32,923 nucleotides of DNA from an uncultured bacterium (GTDB lineage: Bacteria > Verrucomicrobiota > Kiritimatiellia > CAIKKV01 > CAIYGI01): positions 1-32,923 of the forward strand of contig CAIYGI010000061.1 of NCBI GenBank assembly GCA_903925685.1. Direction: 5' to 3'. A model generated the notes under the pieces. It ran no database searches. It saw only the letters and a list, made by a program, of their open reading frames with translations, and was not told the DNA's origin. This document shows positions 15,627 to 22,776 of this stretch, in pieces (positions within the stretch are counted from its first letter, which is position 1; each line of letters begins with the position of its first letter). The translations under genes and the position numbers were made by a program.

Positions 15627-16850
15627 CTACCTGACTGGCGTTAAAAATGCCTGGCCGCTTGCGCGGGCGAGTTCTTCCGCTACGGCCGCCGCGGCGCGGT
15701 CGGCGGCGCCGCCGCCGCCGAGAGACTGGCGCACTTCGGCCAAGCCGGCGCGCATGGCGTCGCGTTGGGGTGACGGCGTCAGCAACGGCGTGATCGCCTG
15801 TACCAGACGCGCCGGAGTACAGTCCTGCTGAATCAGTTCCGGACAAAGGGCGCGGCCTGCGATCACGTTGACCATGCCCAAAAAGGGCACGCGGATCAGG
15901 CAACGGCCGAGCAGATAGGTTGTCCAATGGGTCCGGTAAACCACCACCATGGGGCAATCCATCATGGCGGCCTCGATCGTGGCCGTACCCGAGGCCACCC
16001 AGGCGGCGTCGGCTTGGCGTAAAATTTCGCGCGTGCGTCCCGCCACCACGGTCAGCCGCGCGTCTCCGGTGGGGCAGCCCGCTAACACCCGGCGCACAAT
16101 AACGGCGACTTCCTCCGAAGGCGCGGCAATGCTGAAGTCCGCCCGCGGATCTTGCCGGGCCAACTGCTGGGCGGCGGCGGCAAGCGCCGGGAGAATATGT
16201 TCGATCTCCTGCCGCCGACTGCCTGGCAGTAGCGCAATGCGTGGCGCGCCCGATCTGTTGTCTTCATCTTTCCGCTTTCCGCTTTCCGCTCTCGTATTCG
16301 CCTTGTCTTCCGCTTTCTCCCCAGCCTCTCGCGCGGCGCGGGTTTCGTCCACCAGGGGATGGCCGACGAACTCCACCCGCAGCGGCGTGTCGGCGAAGAT
16401 GGCGGGTTCGAAGGGAAAGATGGTCAGCAGGCGGTCCACGTTGCGGGCCATTTCGGGGATGCGCGCGCGGTGCCAGGCCCAGACCTGGGGACAGATGTAA
16501 TAAACGACCCGCAAGCCGAGCGCATGGGCGCGGCGGGCGAAGCGCAGGTTGAAACCGGGATAGTCCACCAGCAGCACCAGGTCGGGCTGCCGTACGCGTG
16601 CCACCTGCAGCAGATCGTTAAACATGCGCCGCAGGAAACGGTAGCGGCGCAGCACCTCGAACAATCCGAGGACTGCGGTGTCGCGCACGTCGTAGATGAT
16701 TTCCATGCCCGCCGCGCGCAGATTATCGCCGCCAATGCCGAAGATTTCCACTTCTGGCCGAAGCTTCCGCAGCGCACACACAAGTTCCGCCGCGCGCATG
16801 TCGCCCGAGACCTCGCCCGCGATCAGGAGAATCCGTGGCGGTTTGTTCAT
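15627..16850 (-). CDS. lpxB: Lipid-A-disaccharide synthase
   Basis: A 407-residue GT19 glycosyltransferase that joins UDP-2,3-diacylglucosamine and lipid X into the lipid A disaccharide at the inner-membrane surface. Landmarks: IAGEVSGDMRAAEL (about 10-23), DYPGFNLRFA (about 96-105), YICPQVWAWHRARI (118-131), FVGHPLVDE (161-169), LLPGSRRQEI (207-216) and ASGTATIEAAM. Between FVGHPLVDE and LLPGSRR the linker is longer than usual (about 172-202, rich in Glu, Lys, Arg and Asp), and part of it is encoded by a period-7 DNA repeat. The ATG overlaps the stop of the upstream dehydrogenase (ATGA), so this is the last gene of the lipid A operon. Confidence 0.95.
   Translation of the reverse strand: MNKPPRILLIAGEVSGDMRAAELVCALRKLRPEVEIFGIGGDNLRAAGMEIIYDVRDTAVLGLFEVLRRYRFLRRMFNDLLQVARVRQPDLVLLVDYPGFNLRFARRAHALGLRVVYYICPQVWAWHRARIPEMARNVDRLLTIFPFEPAIFADTPLRVEFVGHPLVDETRAAREAGEKAEDKANTRAESGKRKDEDNRSGAPRIALLPGSRRQEIEHILPALAAAAQQLARQDPRADFSIAAPSEEVAVIVRRVLAGCPTGDARLTVVAGRTREILRQADAAWVASGTATIEAAMMDCPMVVVYRTHWTTYLLGRCLIRVPFLGMVNVIAGRALCPELIQQDCTPARLVQAITPLLTPSPQRDAMRAGLAEVRQSLGGGGAADRAAAAVAEELARASGQAFLTPVR
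16261..16316. repeat. Period-7 repeat inside the lpxB coding region
   Basis: About eight 7-mers, three of them perfect CTTTCCG (16268-16288), flanked by degenerate units. It is read in frame on the minus strand as part of LpxB residues about 178-197 (KAEDKANTRAESGKRKDEDN), a surface-type linker between the two glycosyltransferase lobes. Three 7-bp units make seven codons, so gain or loss in threes keeps the frame. Confidence 0.7.
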
Positions 16851-17824
16851 GCGGGGACGGTTGTGGGAAGGTTGCGGCGAATCTCGTCGCAAATCGCCGT
16901 GGCGAGTTTGAGGGCGGCCAGGGCCTCTTCGCCGCCCACGAAGGGAGCGGCGCCGGTGCGCACGCATTCCACGAAGTGCGTCAGTTCGCGCACCAGCGGT
17001 TCTTCCTTTTCGATCGGCACATCGCCGCCGGTGATCGCCATGCCCACCTTGCGGTAGAGTTTGCCGGACTGCGCGCCATAGTCCAGCGAGACGTAGGTGT
17101 CCGGCTGGAAGACGCGGATTTTGCGCGTGCGTTCGAAACTGATGCGGCTGGCGGTGATGTTGGCCACGCAGCCGTTGGCGAATTTGAGCCGCACGTTGGC
17201 CAGATCCTCGGCGGCGCTTAAAACCGGCACGCCGACCGCCTGGATGTCCACCACCGGCGACGCCACCAGATGCAAAATGATTTCGAGATCGTGGATCATC
17301 ATGTCGTAGACCACGCCAACCTCCGTGCCGCGCGGCGGCAGGCCGGGGCGGGGGGGCGGATAATTGGCCAGCCGGATGGCCTCGATGTAGCGCGGCTGGT
17401 TAAGTATGCCCTGGAGGTAGTCCAGCACAGGGTTGAATCGCTCGACGTGGCCGACCTGCAGAATGAGGCGGCGCGCGCGGGCCTCGCGAATCATGGCCTC
17501 GGCGTCGGGAAGCGAAGCGGCGATCGGTTTTTCGACCAGCACATGCGCGCCATGAGCCATCAGTTCGAGCGCGGCGGCGGCATGCTGGACGGGCGGAACG
17601 ACCACGCTGGCGGCCCGCACCGCGCCGGCCAGTTCGGCGATGGTGGGGAAGACGCGCGTATGATAGCGGTCGGCGATCTCGGCGGCGCGCGCGGCATTGA
17701 TGTCATACACCCCGACCAGTTCGGCCTCGGGAATTTCGCTATAAACCCGCGCATGCCACTGCCCGAGACTCCCAACCCCCACCACTCCCACCGGAACCCG
17801 TCCCGTTTTATTTGCTTCAGTCAT
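16847..17824 (-). CDS. Gfo/Idh/MocA-family dehydrogenase of the lipid A operon (GnnA-like)
   Basis: A 325-residue NAD(P)-dependent sugar dehydrogenase. The nucleotide-binding GVGSLG is at 16-21, the catalytic-region EKP at 98-100, and MMIHDLEI with the conserved His/Asp near 176-182. The GHVERFNPVL motif is shared with dehydrogenases that neighbour lpx genes. In some bacteria the related GnnA oxidises UDP-GlcNAc at C3 so that an aminotransferase (GnnB) can make the 3-amino sugar for amide-linked lipid A. Coupling to lpxB (ATGA overlap) supports a lipid A role, but no aminotransferase is in this window. AGGAG lies nine bases before the ATG. Confidence 0.85.
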   Translation of the reverse strand: MTEANKTGRVPVGVVGVGSLGQWHARVYSEIPEAELVGVYDINAARAAEIADRYHTRVFPTIAELAGAVRAASVVVPPVQHAAAALELMAHGAHVLVEKPIAASLPDAEAMIREARARRLILQVGHVERFNPVLDYLQGILNQPRYIEAIRLANYPPPRPGLPPRGTEVGVVYDMMIHDLEIILHLVASPVVDIQAVGVPVLSAAEDLANVRLKFANGCVANITASRISFERTRKIRVFQPDTYVSLDYGAQSGKLYRKVGMAITGGDVPIEKEEPLVRELTHFVECVRTGAAPFVGGEEALAALKLATAICDEIRRNLPTTVPA

Positions 17825-17839
17825 ATAATTAAACTCCTT

Positions 17840-18076
17840 TCAATCCTTCCCGGTCAGTGCCGCAGAGATTTTCTGGATGACGATGTCGGGGAGCATCCTG
17901 TCATCTTTAACTTTCCGAAGGGCGGGTCGTTTCGCCCGCAAACGTGTCGCGTAAACATGGAGGATTGCCTCCACACCTTGCCGATCCGTTCCCGTTGGTG
18001 GAGGCGGCGACAGAGGTTCGTCGCCCACCAGTTTCAAAACTCCGTTCACTAAATCGAGTGCTTCTTGCACGGTCAT
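17840..18076 (-). CDS. 78-residue protein of unknown function
   Basis: A small protein starting MTVQEALDLVNGVLKLVGDE, with a Pro-rich stretch (PLSPPPPTG), a basic middle (RLRAKRPALRKVKDDR) and a C-terminal helix. ATG 18076 follows AAGGTAAAG; an upstream ATG at 18109 lacks such a site. I do not recognise a domain, and there is no clear helix-turn-helix. It lies between the restriction endonuclease gene and the dehydrogenase, 15 bases before the latter. It could belong to the restriction-modification cassette or to the envelope operon. Confidence 0.5.
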   Translation of the reverse strand: MTVQEALDLVNGVLKLVGDEPLSPPPPTGTDRQGVEAILHVYATRLRAKRPALRKVKDDRMLPDIVIQKISAALTGKD

Positions 18077-18127
18077 TTCTTTACCTTGCCGAACGATACG
18101 GCTCACCATCGGTTGATACGGTGTCGG

Positions 18128-19159
18128 TCAAGTGTAAGTGTAAGTGTGAAGCCGTTTGGAAGCTGTTTTCGGTTTATGGACCTTGAATATTGGCCCAAAG
18201 TTGTAGCGCCACTGAAGAGCAAAAGACATGCCGATGACACCATCAAGCGGACTATCGATGAATCGCGTCCATTCATTGTCATTCGGATATCGACCAAAAT
18301 CCTTATGAGTCTCGATTACCCAGTTGTCAGCAGCGTTAATCAATCCGATGTGTCGTGGCGTAGTTTCGAGCACGCCCATGACGTTTGAGAGAGATCTTTC
18401 TGTAATAGGGTCACGGCCTTTTTTCACTCGTGAAGCATTAGACTTCGCGAAATTAGCTTCCAAGCGATGAACCGTTTTTTCGATTTCCATGTCATCTGTA
18501 AGACCAGCCAGTAGATGCAGCAGTGCCTTGGCCTCCCAGTCGCTCTGATTCACATAAGCCAAGAATCTCGCAACCTTCTTAAGTTCCGAAACCTTGTCGA
18601 GTAGGAGATGTTGCCGGTTTCTCTTTGCGATGATGCAAAGATTCTTGTCCGCTATCTGGCTGCCAGCGAGATATTGTTGTTTTATTATTTGGATTTGCAA
18701 GGGCGGTGATTTCTTGCGCGTCTGATAGTCTGTCAAAAGAATGATGGCGTCATGGTCGTTACCGAGAAGCCGTTCATATGCCGAGAAGAAGGGTTCGCTT
18801 GTGCAGTAATTCTCGGAGGGCGACTTGATGCCTAGGTGCAATGTTGGGATATCGATCCCCCTTGCCGGATTGATCCGTAGCGGAAGCATCGGAGTGTCGT
18901 AGTAAAACTTTTGTTCAAGAACCGCTACAAATACCATTTCCAGAACGCTCCCGAGACTTTTACCGTCGAGATTAGGAAGAGTTCCATTACGCAATAGAAT
19001 CTCATACCAGTGCGGCAAACGCGCCCCGCGTCCCAGTCGTTCCAAAACAGGTAAAAGTTCTTTGAGCGGTTCGCCGCCTCTCAAGGCGGCGTTTGCGGCG
19101 GACACGATTTCATCAAGACGCGTCTTGATGTCGTTACGAACTTCTTTGACTGTATTCAT
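18128..19159 (-). CDS. Probable type II restriction endonuclease
   Basis: A 343-residue protein whose ATG overlaps the stop of the cytosine methyltransferase gene (ATGA), the arrangement expected for the restriction partner. Residues about 70-125 resemble the core of PD-(D/E)xK enzymes: an acidic helix LGSVLEMVFVAVLEQ (E74), then GIDIPTLHLGIKSPS with D103 and K112, then SEPFFSAYERLLG followed by a beta-strand AIILLTDY. The residue two before K112 is Gly rather than Asp/Glu, so the exact catalytic set is uncertain. It would cut DNA at the site protected by the neighbouring methyltransferase; the site cannot be read. The gene is markedly AT-richer than its flanks and ends in a (AAGTGT)-type hexamer repeat read as HTYTYT. 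Confidence 0.65.
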   Translation of the reverse strand: MNTVKEVRNDIKTRLDEIVSAANAALRGGEPLKELLPVLERLGRGARLPHWYEILLRNGTLPNLDGKSLGSVLEMVFVAVLEQKFYYDTPMLPLRINPARGIDIPTLHLGIKSPSENYCTSEPFFSAYERLLGNDHDAIILLTDYQTRKKSPPLQIQIIKQQYLAGSQIADKNLCIIAKRNRQHLLLDKVSELKKVARFLAYVNQSDWEAKALLHLLAGLTDDMEIEKTVHRLEANFAKSNASRVKKGRDPITERSLSNVMGVLETTPRHIGLINAADNWVIETHKDFGRYPNDNEWTRFIDSPLDGVIGMSFALQWRYNFGPIFKVHKPKTASKRLHTYTYT

Positions 19160-20334
19160 GCGAATAGAACCATCTGGCTGTTGATTGGTGATTGAAGTGC
19201 TTCAAGTGAATGACCTTTGGCATTGACGACGCGATGAACAGCCCATCGTGCTAAGGGGGGTGGCACCGCGTTTCCAAAGAGACCATACTGGTCAAAACTG
19301 GAGGCGATACGGCAGTGGTCATCAGGAAAGCCCTGCAAGCGGGCGTATTCTTTGTTGGTTAGCCTCCGGAAGCGGTCATCTACTTTGTAACGCTCATAGT
19401 GCCGACTATGTGAAGCGGTTAGTGTTGGCGCCACTCCGTCGATTCCAAATACCGTATACCCCATTCTTGCGCCGCCATTCTGGTTAAAAAGAATCCTAAC
19501 GCCAGCCAACATTCGGTTCACAAAGACACTCTGTGTTAGTCGTTCATTCGTTGTTGCATCCATGAAAAAGGTTTCATCTGGCGATGCTTCCATGAAATCT
19601 GCCAGGTAGGGTTTTGGCGTCGATTCTGAAAACAATTCAAGATCGCAAGAGTAACATCTGTTCTTGTAACAGATACCCCATGACGGGAACTTTTTCTTGT
19701 GGTGATCAAGAGATTCCCAAGATTGAAATGACCTGAGAGTCCATGCGTCATGGCGAAGCACACTGTCAAGGTCACCAAGTGGTGCCAGTGTGACGCTTGC
19801 CTGCTCGATTCTCTGGATGCGAGTGCCAACAATGACCACTCGCTCGCGATTCTGCGCGAGCCCAAAGTGTGTGGCATTGAGCAAACGCCATTCAACGAAA
19901 TAGTCTAATTCTGTAAGCGCTGATAGGATCGTGGCGAAATGGTCCCCGTTCTCCATGGAAAGTAGACGTTTAACATTCTCCAGCACAAAATGTGATGGAA
20001 TATGTCGCTTAATGACTTTCACGATTTCCTGAAAGAGAGTTCCACGGGGGTCTCTAGTTCCGAGCTTCTTGCCTGCGCTGCTAAAGGGTTGGCACGGGAA
20101 CCCTGCCGTCAGAAGATCATGCGCGGGAATTGAATTGTGAAGCGCGCGAATGTCTCCTTCATGCAACTCTCTTACGCCAAATACATCGGCGTAAACCGCG
20201 CAGGAAAGAGGGTTAATGTCATTGGCCCAGATGGTCCGTATGTCTAGGCTGTCGCAGGCGAGGCGGAAGCCGCCAATACCGCAGAACAACTCAATGGCTC
20301 GCGTCTTGGTTGTATGGGACTGGGACATGCCCAT
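19156..20334 (-). CDS. DNA (cytosine-5) methyltransferase of a type II restriction-modification system
   Basis: It has the ordered C5-methyltransferase motifs: I (ELFCGIGGFRLA), IV with the catalytic Cys (GFPCQPFS, C81), VI (ENVKRL), VIII (QNRERVVIVG), a variable target-recognition region of about 150 residues with a CxxxxxxC-type pair (CYKNRCYSC), then IX-X (RRLTNKEYARLQGFP and GNAVPPPLA). About 392 residues from ATG 20334; ATG 20328 and a TTG at 20373 are alternatives and none has a strong ribosome site. GATAAT at 20386-20381 could be a -10 element for the cassette, but no -35 is evident. Base composition is close to 50% GC against about 64% in the flanking lpx genes, a sign of transfer. 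Confidence 0.92.
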   Translation of the reverse strand: MGMSQSHTTKTRAIELFCGIGGFRLACDSLDIRTIWANDINPLSCAVYADVFGVRELHEGDIRALHNSIPAHDLLTAGFPCQPFSSAGKKLGTRDPRGTLFQEIVKVIKRHIPSHFVLENVKRLLSMENGDHFATILSALTELDYFVEWRLLNATHFGLAQNRERVVIVGTRIQRIEQASVTLAPLGDLDSVLRHDAWTLRSFQSWESLDHHKKKFPSWGICYKNRCYSCDLELFSESTPKPYLADFMEASPDETFFMDATTNERLTQSVFVNRMLAGVRILFNQNGGARMGYTVFGIDGVAPTLTASHSRHYERYKVDDRFRRLTNKEYARLQGFPDDHCRIASSFDQYGLFGNAVPPPLARWAVHRVVNAKGHSLEALQSPINSQMVLFA

Positions 20335-20468
20335 GATGGTATCAGAATTCACGTTTTTGTCGATTCCGTTCAACAGTTATTATCCATCAACAGGCATGGC
20401 ATCGAGTCGTCCCATCGCCCACTCAATCGGTTCCCTTTTGTGTATTTCGCGTGTTTCGTAGTCAAAAT

Positions 20469-20489
20469 CTTCCGACCTCCGACCTCTGC
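20469..20489. repeat. Short period-7 repeat between lpxI and the methyltransferase
   Basis: Three units: CTTCCGA, CCTCCGA, CCTCTGC. The array lies in the 159-bp gap at the junction where the restriction-modification cassette follows lpxI. The rest of the gap has a TTTCG-rich stretch near 20443-20458 and no gene. Confidence 0.5.
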
Positions 20490-20493
20490 ATTC

Positions 20494-21372
20494 TTACTCC
20501 TGCGCGTCTACCGCGACGACGCAAATGCCCGCGCGTTCGGCGCGGCGCAGGAAGCTTTCGCGTTCCAGCATGATCGTACGGCCGGCTTCGATGGCCAGAG
20601 CGCCGACGCGCGCGCGGCGCAGGCTGCGCAGGGTGCGCAGGCCGACCACGGGAACGTCGAAGCGCATATCGTGACCGCGCTTGGCCACCTTGACCACCAC
20701 CGCACCCGCGCCGCCGAGTTTGCCCGCGCGGCGGATGGCGGCATCCGTGCCTTCAAAGGCCTCCACGGCGAGAATCGCGCCGTTTTTGACGACCACGGTC
20801 TGCCCGATTTCGAGACTGCTGGTCAGTTTGGCCGCGCGCAATCCCAGGCGGATATCCTCCGTCTGTGCGCCTGTCGGAGCGCGCGCGGTGAGCGTGCCGG
20901 CCGCCGGCATTTTCGCTTCCATGAAAAGATATGCCGGCAGCAGTTCGACCCCGACGCCGCGCAGTTCGTCGGCGATGGCGGGGAAGACGGTATGGGCGTT
21001 AATCGCCGGCAGGCGCGTCACCAGGGCGCGCAGCCGCTGGTCCATCAAGAAGGCCAGCCGGAAGATGGCGGTCGGCGTCACCTGTCCGGCCATCACGGCG
21101 TGGGCGATTCCTGTGGCCTGGACGGTGTCGAGCAAAAGTTGAAATTTGCCCAGCGGCAGCCAATGGATTTCGTCCGCCAGGCGGCCGATGGCACGCGTGG
21201 TTTCGCCGCGCAGGGCGATCACGCAAAGACGCCGCACGCCCTGGGCCTTGGCGGCGGCGGCCAGATCCAGCGGGTAGCGTCCGTTGCCGGCGATCAGCAG
21301 CAGCGCTTCGGGTTTCAAGGGGCCGTTTGTCGCAGCGGCGCCTGGCGGGGTGGGGGTGGTATCCGGCGTCAC
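20494..21372 (-). CDS. lpxI: UDP-2,3-diacylglucosamine pyrophosphatase LpxI
   Basis: A 292-residue LpxI (DUF1009) enzyme that hydrolyses UDP-2,3-diacylglucosamine to lipid X, the step before LpxB; it replaces LpxH in many bacteria. Conserved blocks: LLIAGNGRYPLDLA, HAVMAGQVTP, EAFEGTDAAIRRAG and KRGHDMRFDVPVVG (usually KPxQDxRFDxPxxG), with the C-terminal RAGICVVAVD. The N-terminus has a Pro/Thr-rich extra 20 residues before KPEALLLIAG. The GTG start overlaps the pilT stop (GTGA), so lpxI is coupled to pilT. LpxI and LpxB now stand on either side of the restriction-modification genes. Confidence 0.93.
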   Translation of the reverse strand: MTPDTTPTPPGAAATNGPLKPEALLLIAGNGRYPLDLAAAAKAQGVRRLCVIALRGETTRAIGRLADEIHWLPLGKFQLLLDTVQATGIAHAVMAGQVTPTAIFRLAFLMDQRLRALVTRLPAINAHTVFPAIADELRGVGVELLPAYLFMEAKMPAAGTLTARAPTGAQTEDIRLGLRAAKLTSSLEIGQTVVVKNGAILAVEAFEGTDAAIRRAGKLGGAGAVVVKVAKRGHDMRFDVPVVGLRTLRSLRRARVGALAIEAGRTIMLERESFLRRAERAGICVVAVDAQE

Positions 21373-22460
21373 GTTGCGAGAATCCTGCGGGCTTCATCGA
21401 GAAAGATGCCCTTGAGGTTCATGCTGAGCTGCCCGTGATTGGTGGCGTAGCGCATCCCCTCCTCCTGACTGACAGTTCCGCTCTTGATCAGTTGGTAAAT
21501 GGCCTGATTGAAGGTTTGCATTCCGTCTTCAACGCCGGTTTCGATGGCGGCGGGGAGGATTTCGAGTTTGTCCTGTTCGATCAGCTTGCGGACGGTCGGA
21601 GTGTTGATCATGATTTCCACCGCCGGCACCATGCCGCCCTGCGCGCCGCGCAACAGCCGCTGACACACCACGGCTTGCAGCGTGTTGGCGAGCGTCAGGC
21701 GCAGTTGCGCCCATTCGGAGGGCGGGAAGAATTGAAGAATACGGTTGATTGCCGAAGCGGCAGTCGCACTGTGCAACGTGGTAAGCACTCCGTGGCCTGT
21801 CTCGGCGGCGGTGAGGGCGGTGCGGAAACTTGGCTCGTCGCGCATTTCGCCGATCATGATCACATCCGGATTCTGTCGCAGTACGTGTACGAGGGCGATT
21901 TTAAAACTCTCGGTGTCCATGCCGACCTCGCGCTGGGTGATCAGCGCCTGCTTATCGGTGAAGAAATACTCGATGGGATCCTCGACGGTGATGATGCGGC
22001 TGCGTTCGCCCTGATTGATTTCGTTGATCAGCGCGGCCAAGGTGGTGGACTTGCCGCTGCCGGTGGCGCCGCTGACAATGATAATGCCTTGGTTGGACGC
22101 GGCGAGCTTTTTGAGCTGCACCGGCAGATGCAGTTCTTCGATCGTGGGGATGCGTGTCTTGACGTGGCGGATAGCCAGCGTCGGGATGCCCTGCGCCACG
22201 AAGGCGTTGACGCGGAAGCGGGCGACGCCTTCGATTTCGTGCGAAAAGTCCGCTTCATGAAGCGTCTTGAAGGTCTCCCGCAAATGCGGCGGCAGAAATT
22301 GTCCCAGGATCTCGTTCAAGTCCTCCGCCGTGAGCGGTGGACAGGTTGTCGCGATAAGTTTGCTCTGCACGCGGATGTACGGCGGCTGACGCAACTTGAA
22401 ATGAATGTCCGAGGCGCCGGCGGCGACTGCCTCGGTTAATATCCGTGCCAATGGAAACAT
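21369..22460 (-). CDS. pilT: PilT/PilU-type twitching motility ATPase
   Basis: A 363-residue hexameric secretion-superfamily ATPase that drives retraction of type IV pili from the cytoplasmic side. Landmarks: ASDIHFKLRQPPYIRV, AIRHVKTRIPT, Walker A GATGSGKS (about 131-138), Asp box ITVEDPIEY, Walker B PDVIMIGEMRD (about 198-208) and His box TGHGVLTTLHSATA. The start is ATG 22460, not the in-frame ATG 22469, because AGGGAG ends immediately before the latter and sits nine bases from the former. It is the first gene of the run leading into lpxI. No other pilus gene is in the window. Confidence 0.93.
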   Translation of the reverse strand: MFPLARILTEAVAAGASDIHFKLRQPPYIRVQSKLIATTCPPLTAEDLNEILGQFLPPHLRETFKTLHEADFSHEIEGVARFRVNAFVAQGIPTLAIRHVKTRIPTIEELHLPVQLKKLAASNQGIIIVSGATGSGKSTTLAALINEINQGERSRIITVEDPIEYFFTDKQALITQREVGMDTESFKIALVHVLRQNPDVIMIGEMRDEPSFRTALTAAETGHGVLTTLHSATAASAINRILQFFPPSEWAQLRLTLANTLQAVVCQRLLRGAQGGMVPAVEIMINTPTVRKLIEQDKLEILPAAIETGVEDGMQTFNQAIYQLIKSGTVSQEEGMRYATNHGQLSMNLKGIFLDEARRILAT

Positions 22461-22508
22461 CTGCGCCATCTCCCTTCACGCGCTTTTTTGTGCGTGTCCG
22501 ATAGCGAG

Positions 22509-22538
22509 TAGAATGCCGCCGCCGCTCGCCCGCGTCAA
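22509..22538 (-). promoter_or_regulatory. Possible weak promoter for pilT-lpxI
   Basis: On the minus strand TTGACG (22538-22533) is followed 17-18 bases on by CATTCT/ATTCTA, a poor -10. It is the best candidate in the 316-bp divergent gap between pilT and the helicase gene. Confidence 0.25.
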
Positions 22539-22567
22539 GCGCGTTACGTGGTTGGCCAAATCCGGGA

Positions 22568-22597
22568 TTGACAGGGTGGTTAGCGCGGGTGTATGTT
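22568..22597 (+). promoter_or_regulatory. Probable sigma70-type promoter for the DEAD-box helicase
   Basis: TTGACA (22568-22573) and TATGTT (22592-22597) are spaced 18 bases apart. Transcription would start near 22604, giving a leader of about 170 bases before the helicase ATG. It lies in the 316-bp gap with pilT, which holds no gene. Confidence 0.5.
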
Positions 22598-22691
22598 GAT
22601 TGCTTCTGAAATGTTGGACGTCTCGCTTTTCATCTCCTTTGTGTGATTGGACTCGACGCCTGATTCCGGTGAAGGATTCCCGTTGGCCTTG

Positions 22692-22775
22692 TCAGGTCCG
22701 GGAGTGTATTCAGAACGTTCCTGTCCACATGTCCGGCGGGGGCTCGATTTGCAACTTGCCGGACTAAGGACCTGA
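22692..22775 (+). promoter_or_regulatory. Foldable leader that can hide the helicase ribosome site
   Basis: TCAGGTCC (22692-22699) is the exact complement of GGACCTGA (22768-22775), which overlaps the AAGGA ribosome site and ends one base before the ATG. Inside the loop GTCCGGC (22731-22737) pairs perfectly with GCCGGAC (22758-22764). A competing pairing, GTCCGG (22696-22701) with CCGGAC (22759-22764), would break both. The leader could therefore switch between closed and open forms, as in temperature- or helicase-controlled mRNAs. Function is inferred. Confidence 0.5.
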
Positions 22776-22776
22776 T

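Noticed and set aside
20436-20461. TTTCG-rich stretch considered as another heptamer array
   Set aside because: Its internal spacing fits about 9 bases better than 7, so it was left out of the period-7 set.
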